DNA of 12,935 bases from contig JAPLUJ010000155.1 in assembly GCA_026397695.1 (NCBI GenBank), positions 1,214-14,148 on the forward strand. Direction: 5' to 3'. The translations under genes and the position numbers were made by a program. The notes under the pieces were generated by a model. That model did not search any database. It was given only the letters and a program-made list of their open reading frames with translations, and was not told the DNA's origin. Below are positions 1 through 7,554 of the stretch, in pieces (the stretch's first letter is position 1; the number at the start of each line of letters is the position of its first letter). This DNA is from Verrucomicrobiota bacterium (GTDB lineage: Bacteria > Verrucomicrobiota > Verrucomicrobiia > Verrucomicrobiales > Akkermansiaceae).

Positions 1-1
1 G

Positions 2-2209
2 CGAAAATACCTCCCGCATCTTTTCAAGGGCTTCAGCAATCTGCGCATCTTCAATCACACCGATCTGATGCGCGGCGGGGAATTTCCCGAGGAGATCGCG
101 CGCATGAAGGAACAGGCCGATGTGATCATCATTGACGAAGCCCATCATTTCCGCAACCGCGGCCTCGCCAACACCGCTGATGGTGAAATCCGCTCGCGCT
201 ATTGGAAACTCTACGACCTTGCGCAGGACAAGACCGTGTTCCACCTAACCGCCACGCCGGTCAACAACCACCTGACCGACTTCCAGCACATGATCGAAAT
301 CTTCTCGCGAGTCGAAAACCCCGGCGCGTTCTCGACCACGCTGGGCATTCACGGCCTGCCAGCGTATTTCCAGAAGCTTGAAAAGCAGTTGCTCCAAATC
401 GTTTCTAACAAAGGGATGGGAGAGCTGTTCGACTATAACCAAGTAGAAATAGAACCGCTGCTTTTCGAGGATAAGCTTTTCCGCGAGTTGGTGGTCCAGC
501 GCAGCCGCGCCTACGTCACGCTGAGTCAGCAGCAGATGGGTTCGTCCGTGGCTCTATTCCCCGTGAAGGAACCTCCAAAAGTTGTTCCTTATTCCGTCAA
601 GAAAACCTACGGCCACCTTTTGGGAAAAATCGAAAAGGCCTTCGCTTACGGCAAACCCCTCTTCGCCCTCGCGCTCTACGACCCCCTGGCCTATTGGAAA
701 GGCGACCCCACCACCCTCGACCAGTTCGATGTGAACCGGCAAAAGCAGGTTGTCCGGCTCATCCGCATCCTGTTCCTCAAGCGCTTCGAGAGTTCCATCG
801 TCGCCTTTGAGTCATCCTGCCAGACGCTGCTGGTGAAGCTGCTGGCCTTCCTTCGTGTGAACATCGACCCGCACAACCCGACCGAAGTGCGCCGACTCGA
901 AAAGTGGGAAGCGCAAAATGATGAACTCCTCGACCACGTCCGCGCCCGCCGGGGTGAATTCCAAGACGAGGAGACATCCGAGGAGAATGAACTCGGCGAA
1001 GAGTTCATGGAGGACTTCACGCCCATCACACGCGCCGATTTCAAGATGGATGAAATTTTCGATGAAACTTATAGCGACCTCGAAACCGTTGTGGATTTCC
1101 TCGAAGAGATGCAGCGCCTGGCCCCATCCCATGACGACAAGCTCAAGTCCCTTGTGAAGTTGCTCAACAAGGATGCCGTGCTCAAGAAGCACAAGGTCAT
1201 CATCTTCACCGAGTTCATGACCACCGCCCGCTACCTCAAGAAGCAACTCCACACGGCTGGCATCAAGGGTGTGGATGAAATCGACAGCAGCAGCAAGCGC
1301 GACCGCGCCGATGTGATTCAGGAGTTCGCCCCATACTATAACGACAGCACCAGCGAAAAACTCGCCTCCAGCGGGCGCGCTGAAATCCGCGTGCTCATCT
1401 CCACCGATGTTCTATCCGAAGGCTTGAACCTACAGGATGCCACGCGCATCATCAATTACGACCTCCATTGGAATCCCGTACGCCTCATGCAACGCATCGG
1501 ACGTGTGGATCGTCGCATGAATCCCGCCATCGAGCGGCAATTGATAGAGGACCACCCGGAGTTGGCACCTCTGCGCGGCAAGGTGGCCTACTGGAATTTT
1601 CTTCCCCCCGACGACCTGGAGAACCTTCTGCGCCTCTATTCCCGCGTCGCTTTCAAGACTCTCCGTATTTCCAAAGTCTTCGGCATCGAGGGCAAACAGT
1701 TGCTCACGCCCAAGGATGACTTCGACGCCCTGCGCGATTTCACCCACACCTACGAAGGCGAGGCCACCCCGGTTGAGCAGCTCCACCTCGAATACCAAAA
1801 GCTGATCCGCGACAACCCCGCTCTGGAGCCGTTTCTCAACTCCGTCCCGCTCCGTCTCTTCAGCGGCAAGGAGCACCTCCAGCCCGGCACACGCGCCGTC
1901 TTCTTCTGCTACCGCCTGCCCGCCGAGGACAAAACCCTGCCACCCGAACTGGCTTGGGAAGGCGAAGCCGGTCGTACGGGTTGGTATCTTTACGACCTTG
2001 CCAGCGATCAGATTGCCGAGGATGCCCCCCGTATCGCCGAAGTCATCCGCAGCACGCTGGAGACACCCCGGCGCCTCGCCATTGAGCCTGCCACGCTTCG
2101 CGACCTGCGTATCAAGATCGAGAAGCATATCAAAAACACCTACCTCAAACAGATCCAGGCACCCGTCGGCGTCAAGCCGGTCCTCAAGTGCTGGATGGAA
2201 ATCAACTGA
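2..2209 (+). CDS. SNF2-family DEAH helicase, 5'-truncated by window edge
   Basis: The frame is open to the left edge, so about 735 residues of a larger protein are visible and the first ATG at 68 is internal. The Walker B/DEAH box (IIIDEAHHF, about 125-150) is followed by motif III (LTATPVNN, about 245-268). The second RecA lobe carries IIFTEFMTTARYL (about 1200-1240) and VLISTDVLSEGLNLQ with QRIGRVDRR (about 1391-1515), which are motifs V and VI. Walker A must lie upstream of the window. The spacing and the long charged insert between the lobes fit the large SNF2/RapA-like helicases of defence loci, including those next to adenine methylases (the DrmD-like helicase of class 1 DISARM is one comparison). 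Such proteins use ATP to move on DNA. The Bro-N gene follows after 3 bases, implying an operon. Helicase family is sure; the exact system is not. Confidence 0.88.
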   Translation, partial: RKYLPHLFKGFSNLRIFNHTDLMRGGEFPEEIARMKEQADVIIIDEAHHFRNRGLANTADGEIRSRYWKLYDLAQDKTVFHLTATPVNNHLTDFQHMIEIFSRVENPGAFSTTLGIHGLPAYFQKLEKQLLQIVSNKGMGELFDYNQVEIEPLLFEDKLFRELVVQRSRAYVTLSQQQMGSSVALFPVKEPPKVVPYSVKKTYGHLLGKIEKAFAYGKPLFALALYDPLAYWKGDPTTLDQFDVNRQKQVVRLIRILFLKRFESSIVAFESSCQTLLVKLLAFLRVNIDPHNPTEVRRLEKWEAQNDELLDHVRARRGEFQDEETSEENELGEEFMEDFTPITRADFKMDEIFDETYSDLETVVDFLEEMQRLAPSHDDKLKSLVKLLNKDAVLKKHKVIIFTEFMTTARYLKKQLHTAGIKGVDEIDSSSKRDRADVIQEFAPYYNDSTSEKLASSGRAEIRVLISTDVLSEGLNLQDATRIINYDLHWNPVRLMQRIGRVDRRMNPAIERQLIEDHPELAPLRGKVAYWNFLPPDDLENLLRLYSRVAFKTLRISKVFGIEGKQLLTPKDDFDALRDFTHTYEGEATPVEQLHLEYQKLIRDNPALEPFLNSVPLRLFSGKEHLQPGTRAVFFCYRLPAEDKTLPPELAWEGEAGRTGWYLYDLASDQIAEDAPRIAEVIRSTLETPRRLAIEPATLRDLRIKIEKHIKNTYLKQIQAPVGVKPVLKCWMEIN

Positions 2210-2212
2210 TCC

Positions 2213-3103
2213 ATGGAAACGAAAATCGCCCTGTTCCAGAAAAAGGAAATCCGCAAGACCCTCCATGAAAACGAATGGTGGTTCGTCATCACCGATGTCG
2301 TCGCCGCACTCACCGGTGCGGTGAATCCAGCGGACTATCTCAAAGAAATGCGGTCGCGCGATGCGGGCCTGGCCGAGGCCTTCAAAGGGAGGGGGCAATT
2401 TGCCACCCCCCTTTCCGGGGCGTCCAAAGGGGAGGGACAAGTTGTCCCCCCCCTTGCCCTCGAATTTGACACCGCCGGAGGACGGCAGGCGATCCAATGT
2501 TGGAACACGGAGGGTATCTTCCGCCTGATCCAGTCCATTCCCAGCCCGAAAGCCGAGCCCTTCAAACGCTGGTTGGCCAAGGTCGGCTACGAACGCATAC
2601 AGGAAATCGAAAACCCGGAACTCGCCACCCAGCGCACCCGTGCGCTTTACATGGCGAAAGGATATTCCGACGATTGGATTGAAAAGCGGATGCGCTCCAT
2701 CGCCATCCGCGACGAACTCACCGGAGAGTGGAATAAGCGCGGCGTGAAGGAGCAGCGCGACTACGCCATCCTCACTGCGGAAATTTCCAAGGCCGCCTTC
2801 GGCCTGACCCCGGCGGAATACACCAGACTCAAGGGCCTCAAGCGCGAGAACCTCCGCGACCACATGACAGATCTGGAACTGCTCTTCTCCATGCTCGGCG
2901 AGGCCGCCACCACCGAGATCGCCCGCACCAAAGACGCCCAAGGGGTTCCTGAAAACAAGCGGGCAGCCAAGGAAGGCGGCACCGTCGCCGGCAGTGCGCG
3001 GCGCGATCTCGAACAGAAAAGCGGCCGCAAGGTCGTCACCGGAGAGAACTTCCTCAGCCTCACCCAAGCCGCGAAAAAGGCCGCACATCTCAAAGGGAAA
3101 TAA
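2213..3103 (+). CDS. Bro-N domain protein, DinD-like
   Basis: This 296-residue protein starts 3 bases after the helicase stop. Residues 1-50 carry a Bro-N start (IRKTLHENEWWFVITDVVAAL). Residues about 98-200 match the conserved DinD-like block, including FRLIQSIPSPKAEPFKRWL, GYSDDWIEKRM and YAILTAEISKA. The C-terminal part has LRDHMTDLELLFSMLGEAA and a Lys/Ala-rich tail. Bro-N is a DNA-binding fold common in phage antirepressors; E. coli DinD is a LexA-regulated inhibitor of RecA. The family often sits inside restriction or defence operons, but its role there is unknown. Residues about 57-85 are unlike the family and come from two GC-rich hairpins (separate entry). The gene reads through without stops and ends 6 bases before the methylase start. 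Confidence 0.85.
   Translation: METKIALFQKKEIRKTLHENEWWFVITDVVAALTGAVNPADYLKEMRSRDAGLAEAFKGRGQFATPLSGASKGEGQVVPPLALEFDTAGGRQAIQCWNTEGIFRLIQSIPSPKAEPFKRWLAKVGYERIQEIENPELATQRTRALYMAKGYSDDWIEKRMRSIAIRDELTGEWNKRGVKEQRDYAILTAEISKAAFGLTPAEYTRLKGLKRENLRDHMTDLELLFSMLGEAATTEIARTKDAQGVPENKRAAKEGGTVAGSARRDLEQKSGRKVVTGENFLSLTQAAKKAAHLKGK
2384..2455. repeat. In-frame palindromic insert within the Bro-N gene
   Basis: Two adjacent imperfect hairpins lie here. One spans 2384-2414 (aaagggagggggcaa pairing with the following ttgccacccccccttt-like arm). The other spans 2426-2454 (aaaggggagggacaa with ttgtccccccc). They encode roughly residues 57-82 of the Bro-N protein, a Gly/Pro-rich stretch (GRGQFATPLSGA) in place of the usual Bro-N sequence. 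The insert keeps the frame. It looks like a mobile palindromic repeat that landed in a coding sequence. Confidence 0.7.
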
Positions 3104-3109
3104 CCGCAC

Positions 3110-3945
3110 ATGCCCCACTCCCACACCGAACGCCTTCGGAGCATCAAAACCCTACCGTCCCTCGTCGCTTATCTCCGCGACGAACTCGATTGGCCGATCG
3201 AGGCGGGCGATGCCGAGGACATCACGTTCGACTACGATCCGTCCGAGCTTGGGATCGACCAGAAGTCCGCCGTCCGCATCAAGGAGATCAAGCAACTCCG
3301 CCCGCTCACCGGAAATCAGCCGTGGGGCATTTTCTTCGTGAACTTTGAGAAAAAGCGGCTCCCCATCGTCACCATGCGGGTCATTCTCCGCTCGCTCGTC
3401 TTAAAGAAGCGCACTGCTTCTAAAGCAGCAGAGCGGCACGCATGGCAGCCCAGTGACCTGCTCTTCATCTCAGCCTACGGCGAAGAAAGCGACCGTGCCA
3501 TTACCTTCGCCCACTTTGTGGAAAATCCCGGAACCCACTGCGCCGAACTCCGCGTTCTCGGATGACCTGCATCGCCCACACCGGCGCGATGCGGTAGGCG
3601 CGGCCATGGAAGCGCCAGACGCCGCGCACGTCGCGGGTGGAATCGGGCAGCGGGTCAGCGGCCCAGACGACCCCGGCATTGAAGTCGGCCTTGGTATTGG
3701 TGCCTCATCCGCCACCGCTTCGTCATCACCAAATCTGACGAGCTTGCCGACGCCCTTGCCGTGCTCGCACGCCGCCTCCGTGCCCGCATCCGCACCATCC
3801 TCCGCTCCGAAGATGGCTTCGGTGAAATCCGCAAACTCCAGCAAGCCTTCCGCGCCAGTCTCATTCATGACCTCGATGACGATGGCTTCGCCGATATGTT
3901 CGCACAGACTGTCACCTACGGTCTTTTCTCCGTCTCAGTCCGCCG
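3110..3945 (+). pseudogene. Eco57I-like N6-adenine methylase/RM protein, N-terminal fragments, interrupted
   Basis: Part one (3110-3562) encodes about 151 residues that match the N-terminal region of large Eco57I-type methylase/restriction proteins: SLVAYLRDELDWPIE, IKQLRPLTGNQPWGIFFV, then ELRVLG. It stops at TGA 3563-3565, exactly where foreign sequence begins. Part two (3704-3945) resumes in the same frame with LIRHRFVITKSDELAD, RKLQQAFRASLIHDLDDD, FADMFAQTVTYGLFS, which is further family sequence. Around 40 residues normally between them are missing and replaced by 141 bases of unrelated DNA. After about 3945 the reading runs into the terminase-like fragment, so the methyltransferase motifs (GxG, NPPY) are absent. 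The gene followed the Bro-N gene by 6 bases and would have supplied the methylase of that operon. Not functional as read. The family call is from memory. Confidence 0.72.
3563..3704. repeat. 142-bp direct repeat, copy 1, inside methylase gene
   Basis: By eye this block is identical to 4054-4195 (offset 491). It begins tgacctgcatcgcc and ends ttggtattggtgcc. On the minus strand it encodes part of the terminase-like fragment (TNTKADFNAGVVWAADPLP and following). It replaces methylase coding sequence, with methylase codons on both sides. Confidence 0.93.
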
Positions 3946-4053
3946 CACCGTTCCCGGCGAGGGCTCCGCCGTGATCGATGACGATGCGGCGGAAGCCGAA
4001 GCGCTGGTGGGCGCGGTGGATGATCCCGGCCAACTCGCCCGCAGTGCGGCCCT

Positions 4054-4195
4054 TGACCTGCATCGCCCACACCGGCGCGATGCGGTAGGCGCGGCCATGG
4101 AAGCGCCAGACGCCGCGCACGTCGCGGGTGGAATCGGGCAGCGGGTCAGCGGCCCAGACGACCCCGGCATTGAAGTCGGCCTTGGTATTGGTGCC
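4054..4195. repeat. 142-bp direct repeat, copy 2
   Basis: This copy sits in continuous terminase-like sequence on the minus strand, so it appears to be the native location and 3563-3704 the derived copy. No mismatches were seen between the two. Confidence 0.93.
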
Positions 4196-4254
4196 GGGCA
4201 GCGGGTCAGCGGCCCAGACGACCCCGGCATTGAAGTCGGCCTTGGTATTGGTGC
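4135..4254. repeat. 60-bp perfect tandem duplication
   Basis: Two head-to-tail copies (4135-4194 and 4195-4254) each begin cgggcagcgggtcagcggcc and end ttggtattggtg. Sixty bases equals 20 codons, so the minus-strand frame is kept. A third copy lies in the first 142-bp block, at 3644-3703. Confidence 0.95.
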
Positions 4255-4558
4255 TCCCGGCGGTGTCCCAGCCGAAGCCGAAGACGGAATTTTCCGCAAC
4301 CCTGCGGGCGAGCACCGGGGATTTGAGCGTGCAGCAGGCGGACAAATCCTTGGCATCATACCAATCCTCGGTGCCGTGTTCCCAGACGCCCTCCCACATT
4401 TGGCGGAAGCGGGCGCGGCCCATGGTGAGCCTGGCGCGGCGTATCATGCTGTCCGGGCGGTAGTCTTTCTGATAGGCGGGCGACCAGTCGCGGTAGGACG
4501 AGGTGATGATGGCGTGATGCTGGCTGCCGTCACGGATGGGTGAAGAGAAAGAACGGAG

Positions 4559-4592
4559 CTCAGGCATTCCTGCCTGAGTTTCCTGCCTGAGT
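4559..4592. repeat. Hairpin ctcaggca-ttcc-tgcctgag with an extra half-site
   Basis: An 8-bp perfect stem (4559-4566 with 4571-4578, loop ttcc) is followed by a second tcctgcctgag. A short run of T follows at about 4594-4597 (cttttctc), so it could act as a weak terminator, but the repeat style suggests a dispersed palindrome. Confidence 0.55.
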
Positions 4593-4640
4593 CTTTTCTC
4601 TCAAGACGGGGTTTCACCGTGGCGGGGGGTCGGTGGAAGA

Positions 4641-4674
4641 GATTGAGGATTGTGGATTGAGGATTGTGGATTGA
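4641..4674. repeat. 14-bp tandem repeat (gattgaggattgtg)
   Basis: Two full units (4641-4654, 4655-4668) and a partial third are seen. I recognise this kind of intergenic simple repeat from PVC-group genomes. Confidence 0.85.
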
Positions 4675-4683
4675 AGAGGAAGA

Positions 4684-4715
4684 GAACATCGAACATTGAA
4701 CATTGAACATTGAAC
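4684..4715. repeat. 7-bp tandem repeat (gaacatt)
   Basis: Four units plus a partial one, the first carrying a change (gaacatc). On the opposite strand it reads atgttcaatgttcaatgttc. It is flanked by the 23-bp direct repeats at 4608 and 4732. Confidence 0.9.
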
Positions 4716-4831
4716 GAGGGGCGGAAAAGAGGGGGTTTCACTGTGGCGGGGGGTTGTCAAGATGGGTTCCAGACGGGCATGGCCCGGAAAAGAAATCTGC
4801 CAGTCCGGCAAAATCCGGCTTCCCTCTCAGG

Positions 4832-4878
4832 TGCCGTTAGGCTGGAATGCGGGTAGAAATCTGCTTCCACTAACGGCA
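4832..4878. promoter_or_regulatory. Inverted repeat upstream of hsdM
   Basis: A perfect 9-bp inverted repeat, tgccgttag (4832-4840) and ctaacggca (4870-4878), encloses an inner tggaa/ttcca pair and a loop of about 17 bases. It ends 18 bases before the hsdM start. It could be an operator or a 5'-leader hairpin of the operon; function is inferred from position only. Confidence 0.5.
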
Positions 4879-6733
4879 TCACCCGAACCCTCACTCATGG
4901 ACCAAGCCCAACTCAACTGGCTCACCAATTTCATTTGGGGCATCGCCGACGACACCCTCCGCGACGTTTTCGTCCGGGGTAAATACCGCGATGTCATCCT
5001 GCCGATGACCGTGCTGCGCCGCCTCGACGCGGTGCTGGAGCCGACGAAGCAGGCTGTCATGGAAATGAAGGCCGCCCTCGACAAGGAGCAGATCACCCAT
5101 CAGGACGACGCCCTCCGCTCCGCAGCAGGCCAGGCGTTCTACAACACCTCGCCGTTCCTACTCCGCGACCTCAAGTCCCGCGCCACCCAGCAGAAGCTCC
5201 GGGACGACTTCGATGCCTACCTCGATGGTTTCTCCCCCAACGTGCAGGATATCCTGACCAACTTTGAGTCGAGGAACTGGTCCGCCGCTTCAACGAGGAC
5301 AACAACGAGGAGGCTGGCGAACACTGGACGCCCCGCGACGCCGTCCGCCTCATGGCCAATTTGATGTTCCTGCCCGTGGCCGACAGGATCGAGTCAGGCA
5401 CCTACCTGCTCTACGATTGCGCCTGCGGCACCGGCGGCATGTTGACCGTGGCCGAGGAAACCCTGAAGCAGATCGCCAAGGACCACGGCAAGCAGGTGGC
5501 CACCCACCTCTACGGCCAGGAAATCAACGGCGAGACCTACGCCATCTGCAAGGCCGACCTCCTGCTCAAGGGCGATGGCGATGCGGCGGACAACATCGTC
5601 GGCGGCCCGGAACACTCCACGCTGTCTAACGACGCCTTCCGCTCCCGCGAGTTCGACTTCATGCTCGCCAATCCACCCTACGGCAAGAGCTGGAAAAGCG
5701 ATCTGGAACGCATGGGCGGCAAGGCGGAATTGCGCGATCCCCGCTTCCGCGTGATGCACGATGGCGAGGAACTCTCCCTCATCACCCGCTCCAGCGACGG
5801 CCAGATGCTCTTTCTGGCCAATATGCTGAGCAAGATGAAGCACGGCACGCCGCTCGGCAGCCGCATCGCGGAAGTCCACAACGGCTCCTCCCTCTTCACC
5901 GGCGACGCCGGCCAGGGCGAAAGCAACATCCGCCGATGGATCATCGAGAGCGACTGGCTGGAGGCCATCGTCGCTCTACCGCTGAACATGTTCTACAACA
6001 CCGGCATCGCCACCTACGTCTGGGTGCTGTCAAACCGGAAACCCAAACAGCGCGAAGGCCAAGTCCAGCTCATCGACGCCACCCAATGGTTCAAGCCGCT
6101 GCGCAAGAACATGGGGAAAAAGAACTGCGAACTCGCCCCTGAGGACATCCAGTGCATCTGCCAAACCTTCCTCGCCTTCGAGGAAACGCCACAGTCGAAG
6201 ATCTTTCAGAACGCCGCCTTCGGTTATTGGAAGGTGAAGGTCGAGCGCCCGCTCCGCCTCCACAGCCAGCTCACCCTTCCGCGCATCGAGTCCCTGCGCT
6301 TCGCTTCCGGCGATGAGGAAATCCGTGCCGTGCTCTACGACGAACTCGGCGATGCCCTTGTTGAAAAACCGGCCTCCGTCCGCAAGCAACTGGAAAAACT
6401 CCTCGATGATTGGGGCAGCGCGGACACCGCCGATGACGACGAGGAAAATGAAGGTGCCGCCAAAAAATCCCTGCCGGATAAGAAGAAAAAGAAACTCCTC
6501 GATGCGGACACCTGGAAACGCGACGCCTTCCTCGTCGAGACCGCCACCCGGCTGCGTGTGGAACTCGGCGGTGACCTCTTCGAGGATCACAACGTATTCC
6601 TCGCAAAACTCTCCGATGCCCTAACAACCCTCGGCATCAAGCTCTCCGCTTCCGACCACAAGCTCATCGTCAACGCCGTGAGTTGGCGCGACGAGAATGC
6701 CCCGCCCGTCATCAAGAAAATCCACAGGGGGAG

Positions 6734-6770
6734 GGCGGGCGTCTCGCCTGCCGGGAAGGGCATCCTGCCC
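6734..6770. repeat. In-frame palindromic insert within hsdM
   Basis: Two small hairpins lie side by side: ggcgggcg-tct-cgcctgcc (6734-6752, one G-T pair) and gggca-tcc-tgccc (6758-6770). They encode HRGRAGVSPAGKGILPDPLR where the family usually has a shorter linker before LRGLYEAKIDGK. The insert does not break the frame. Confidence 0.65.
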
Positions 6771-6993
6771 GACCCTCTCAGGGGTCTCTATGAAGCCAAG
6801 ATCGACGGCAAGACCTGCGTCGTCGAATACGAGCCCGACAGCGAACTCCGCGACTACGAGCAAATCCCGCTGCTGGAGGAAGGCGGCATCGAGGCCTTCA
6901 TCCCATTTCTATCAGCCGCCCCAGCTCCGCACCCTAGCCCAGATCAGTGCCGACATCCTCGCGCTGGAGCATGAGACCGAAGGTCTGCTCCAG

Positions 6994-7020
6994 GAAATCA
7001 CGAAAGGAGCCACGGCATGA
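6994..7020. repeat. 27-bp direct repeat, copy 1 (RBS plus ATGA junction)
   Basis: The hsdM tail, ribosome binding site (cgaaaggagccacg) and ATGA junction match 8155-8181 at 25 of 27 positions. The two copies flank the DUF1016 gene exactly. Confidence 0.85.
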
Positions 7021-7040
7021 AAAAGGAGAAGAACCAAATT

Positions 7041-7059
7041 GTCGCACCACCGGTGCGAC
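7041..7059. repeat. Short hairpin in DUF1016 gene (gtcgcacc/ggtgcgac)
   Basis: A perfect 8-bp stem with a 3-base loop, near the start of the gene, encoding part of VAPPVRL. Confidence 0.8.
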
Positions 7060-7337
7060 TATCGCCGCAGGTTGCAGAGGATAGCGCCTTCACCGAAGCG
7101 CTCGAACTCATCCAATCCGCCAAACAGCGGGCGTATCAGGCGGTCAATACCGAACTGGTCACGCTTTACTGGCAGGTGGGCGAATACATCAGCCGCAAGC
7201 TGGAGTCCGCCGAGTGGGGCGATAAGGTGGTCGATGATCTGGCACGCTTCCTAGCCCGAACGCAGCCGGGCCTCAGGGGATTTACCCGGCCCAATCTGTT
7301 CAGAATGCGCCAGTTTTACGAGGCTTACAGAAATGAC

Positions 7338-7368
7338 GCAATTGTCTCGGCACTGCTGAGACAATTGC
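7338..7368. repeat. Short hairpin in DUF1016 gene (gcaattgtctc/gagacaattgc)
   Basis: A perfect 11-bp stem with a 9-base loop, encoding AIVSALLRQL. Confidence 0.85.
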
Positions 7369-7537
7369 CGTGGACTCATCATTTGGCCATCCTGAGCCGC
7401 GCCAAGATGGATGAGGAACGCGAGTTTTACGTCCGTTTGGCCATCCGGGAAAAGTGGTCCAGCCGGGAACTCGAACGCCAACTCCGAACCGCCCGTTTCG
7501 AGCGCACCGTCCTCCATCCCATAAAAGTCTCGCCACT

Positions 7538-7554
7538 GGTGAGAGAATCTCACC
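7538..7554. repeat. Short hairpin in DUF1016 gene (ggtgaga/tctcacc)
   Basis: A perfect 7-bp stem with a 3-base loop, ending 9 bases before the frameshift junction at 7563. Confidence 0.75.

Larger units (their letters stand above)
3935..4567 (-). pseudogene. Phage terminase large subunit-like fragment
   Basis: A 210-residue minus-strand reading contains YRPDSMIRRARLTMGRARFR and QMWEGVWEHG, then FGFGWDTAGS with KADFNAGVVW, and later FGFRRIVIDHGG. This pattern suggests the end of a terminase ATPase domain followed by an RNase H-like nuclease domain with two acidic strands (DTAGS and IVID). The first residues (MPELRSF) come from a hairpin repeat and the last ones (ALAGNGAAD) do not look like terminase, so both ends are probably truncated. 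A 20-residue stretch beginning TNTKADFNAG is duplicated in tandem right after the first acidic strand, which would disturb the fold. No capsid or portal genes are nearby. Terminase is the best guess, moderately held; another RNase H-like enzyme is possible. Confidence 0.5.
4568..4896. other. Gene-free stretch of repeats upstream of hsdM
   Basis: I see no convincing gene in these 329 bases. They hold a near-identical 23-bp direct repeat (ggggtttcaccgtggcgg at 4608-4630 and, with one change, at 4732-4754), two simple tandem arrays between those copies, and an inverted repeat just before hsdM. No clear -35/-10 promoter stands out. Confidence 0.7.
4897..7020 (+). pseudogene. hsdM: Type I restriction-modification methylase subunit HsdM, two frameshifting deletions
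   Basis: ATG 4897 begins MDQAQLNWLTNFIWGIADD, the usual HsdM start; the ATG at 4762 would only add repeat-derived residues. Frame 1 runs to about 5268 (NVQDILTNFE). Reading resumes at about 5271 in another frame with EELVRRFNEDNNEEAGEHWT, so roughly 50-60 residues are missing. The second part carries the SAM-binding motif (CACGTGGML, about 5418-5444) and the catalytic NPPYG (5680-5694). At about 6902 (GGIEAFI) the frame shifts again and resumes with HFYQPPQLRTLAQISADIL, so about 30 residues are missing. The last part returns to the first frame and ends in TGA 7018-7020, overlapping the next gene's ATG. HsdM would methylate adenine with HsdS. As read it is broken, though both active-site motifs survive in the middle piece. 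Confidence 0.88.

Noticed and set aside
1430..3124. Long minus-strand open frame (564 codons) opposite the helicase and Bro-N genes
   Set aside because: It is the antisense shadow of two well-supported genes, with low-complexity composition and no recognisable domain.
2..3945. Complete DISARM system
   Set aside because: Only a helicase and part of a methylase are visible; no DUF1998, second helicase or PLD gene is in the window.
4135..4254. CRISPR array
   Set aside because: Only two copies, joined head to tail without spacers, and they encode protein on the minus strand.
3761..4543. Plus-strand open frame through 3761-4543 as one gene
   Set aside because: Its first part is methylase and the rest is the antisense of the terminase-like fragment; it is a chimera, not one protein.
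4444..4811. Small minus-strand open frames in the repeat region (starting MFNVQCSMF and similar)
   Set aside because: They are translations of the GAACATT and GATTGAGG repeats, not genes.
4762..4896. Upstream ATG at 4762 as the hsdM start
   Set aside because: The added residues come from repeat sequence and the 9-bp inverted repeat; HsdM similarity begins at 4897.
5260..7020. Programmed ribosomal frameshifting in hsdM
   Set aside because: Conserved residues are missing at both shifts, so these are deletions, and no slippery heptamer with structure is evident.
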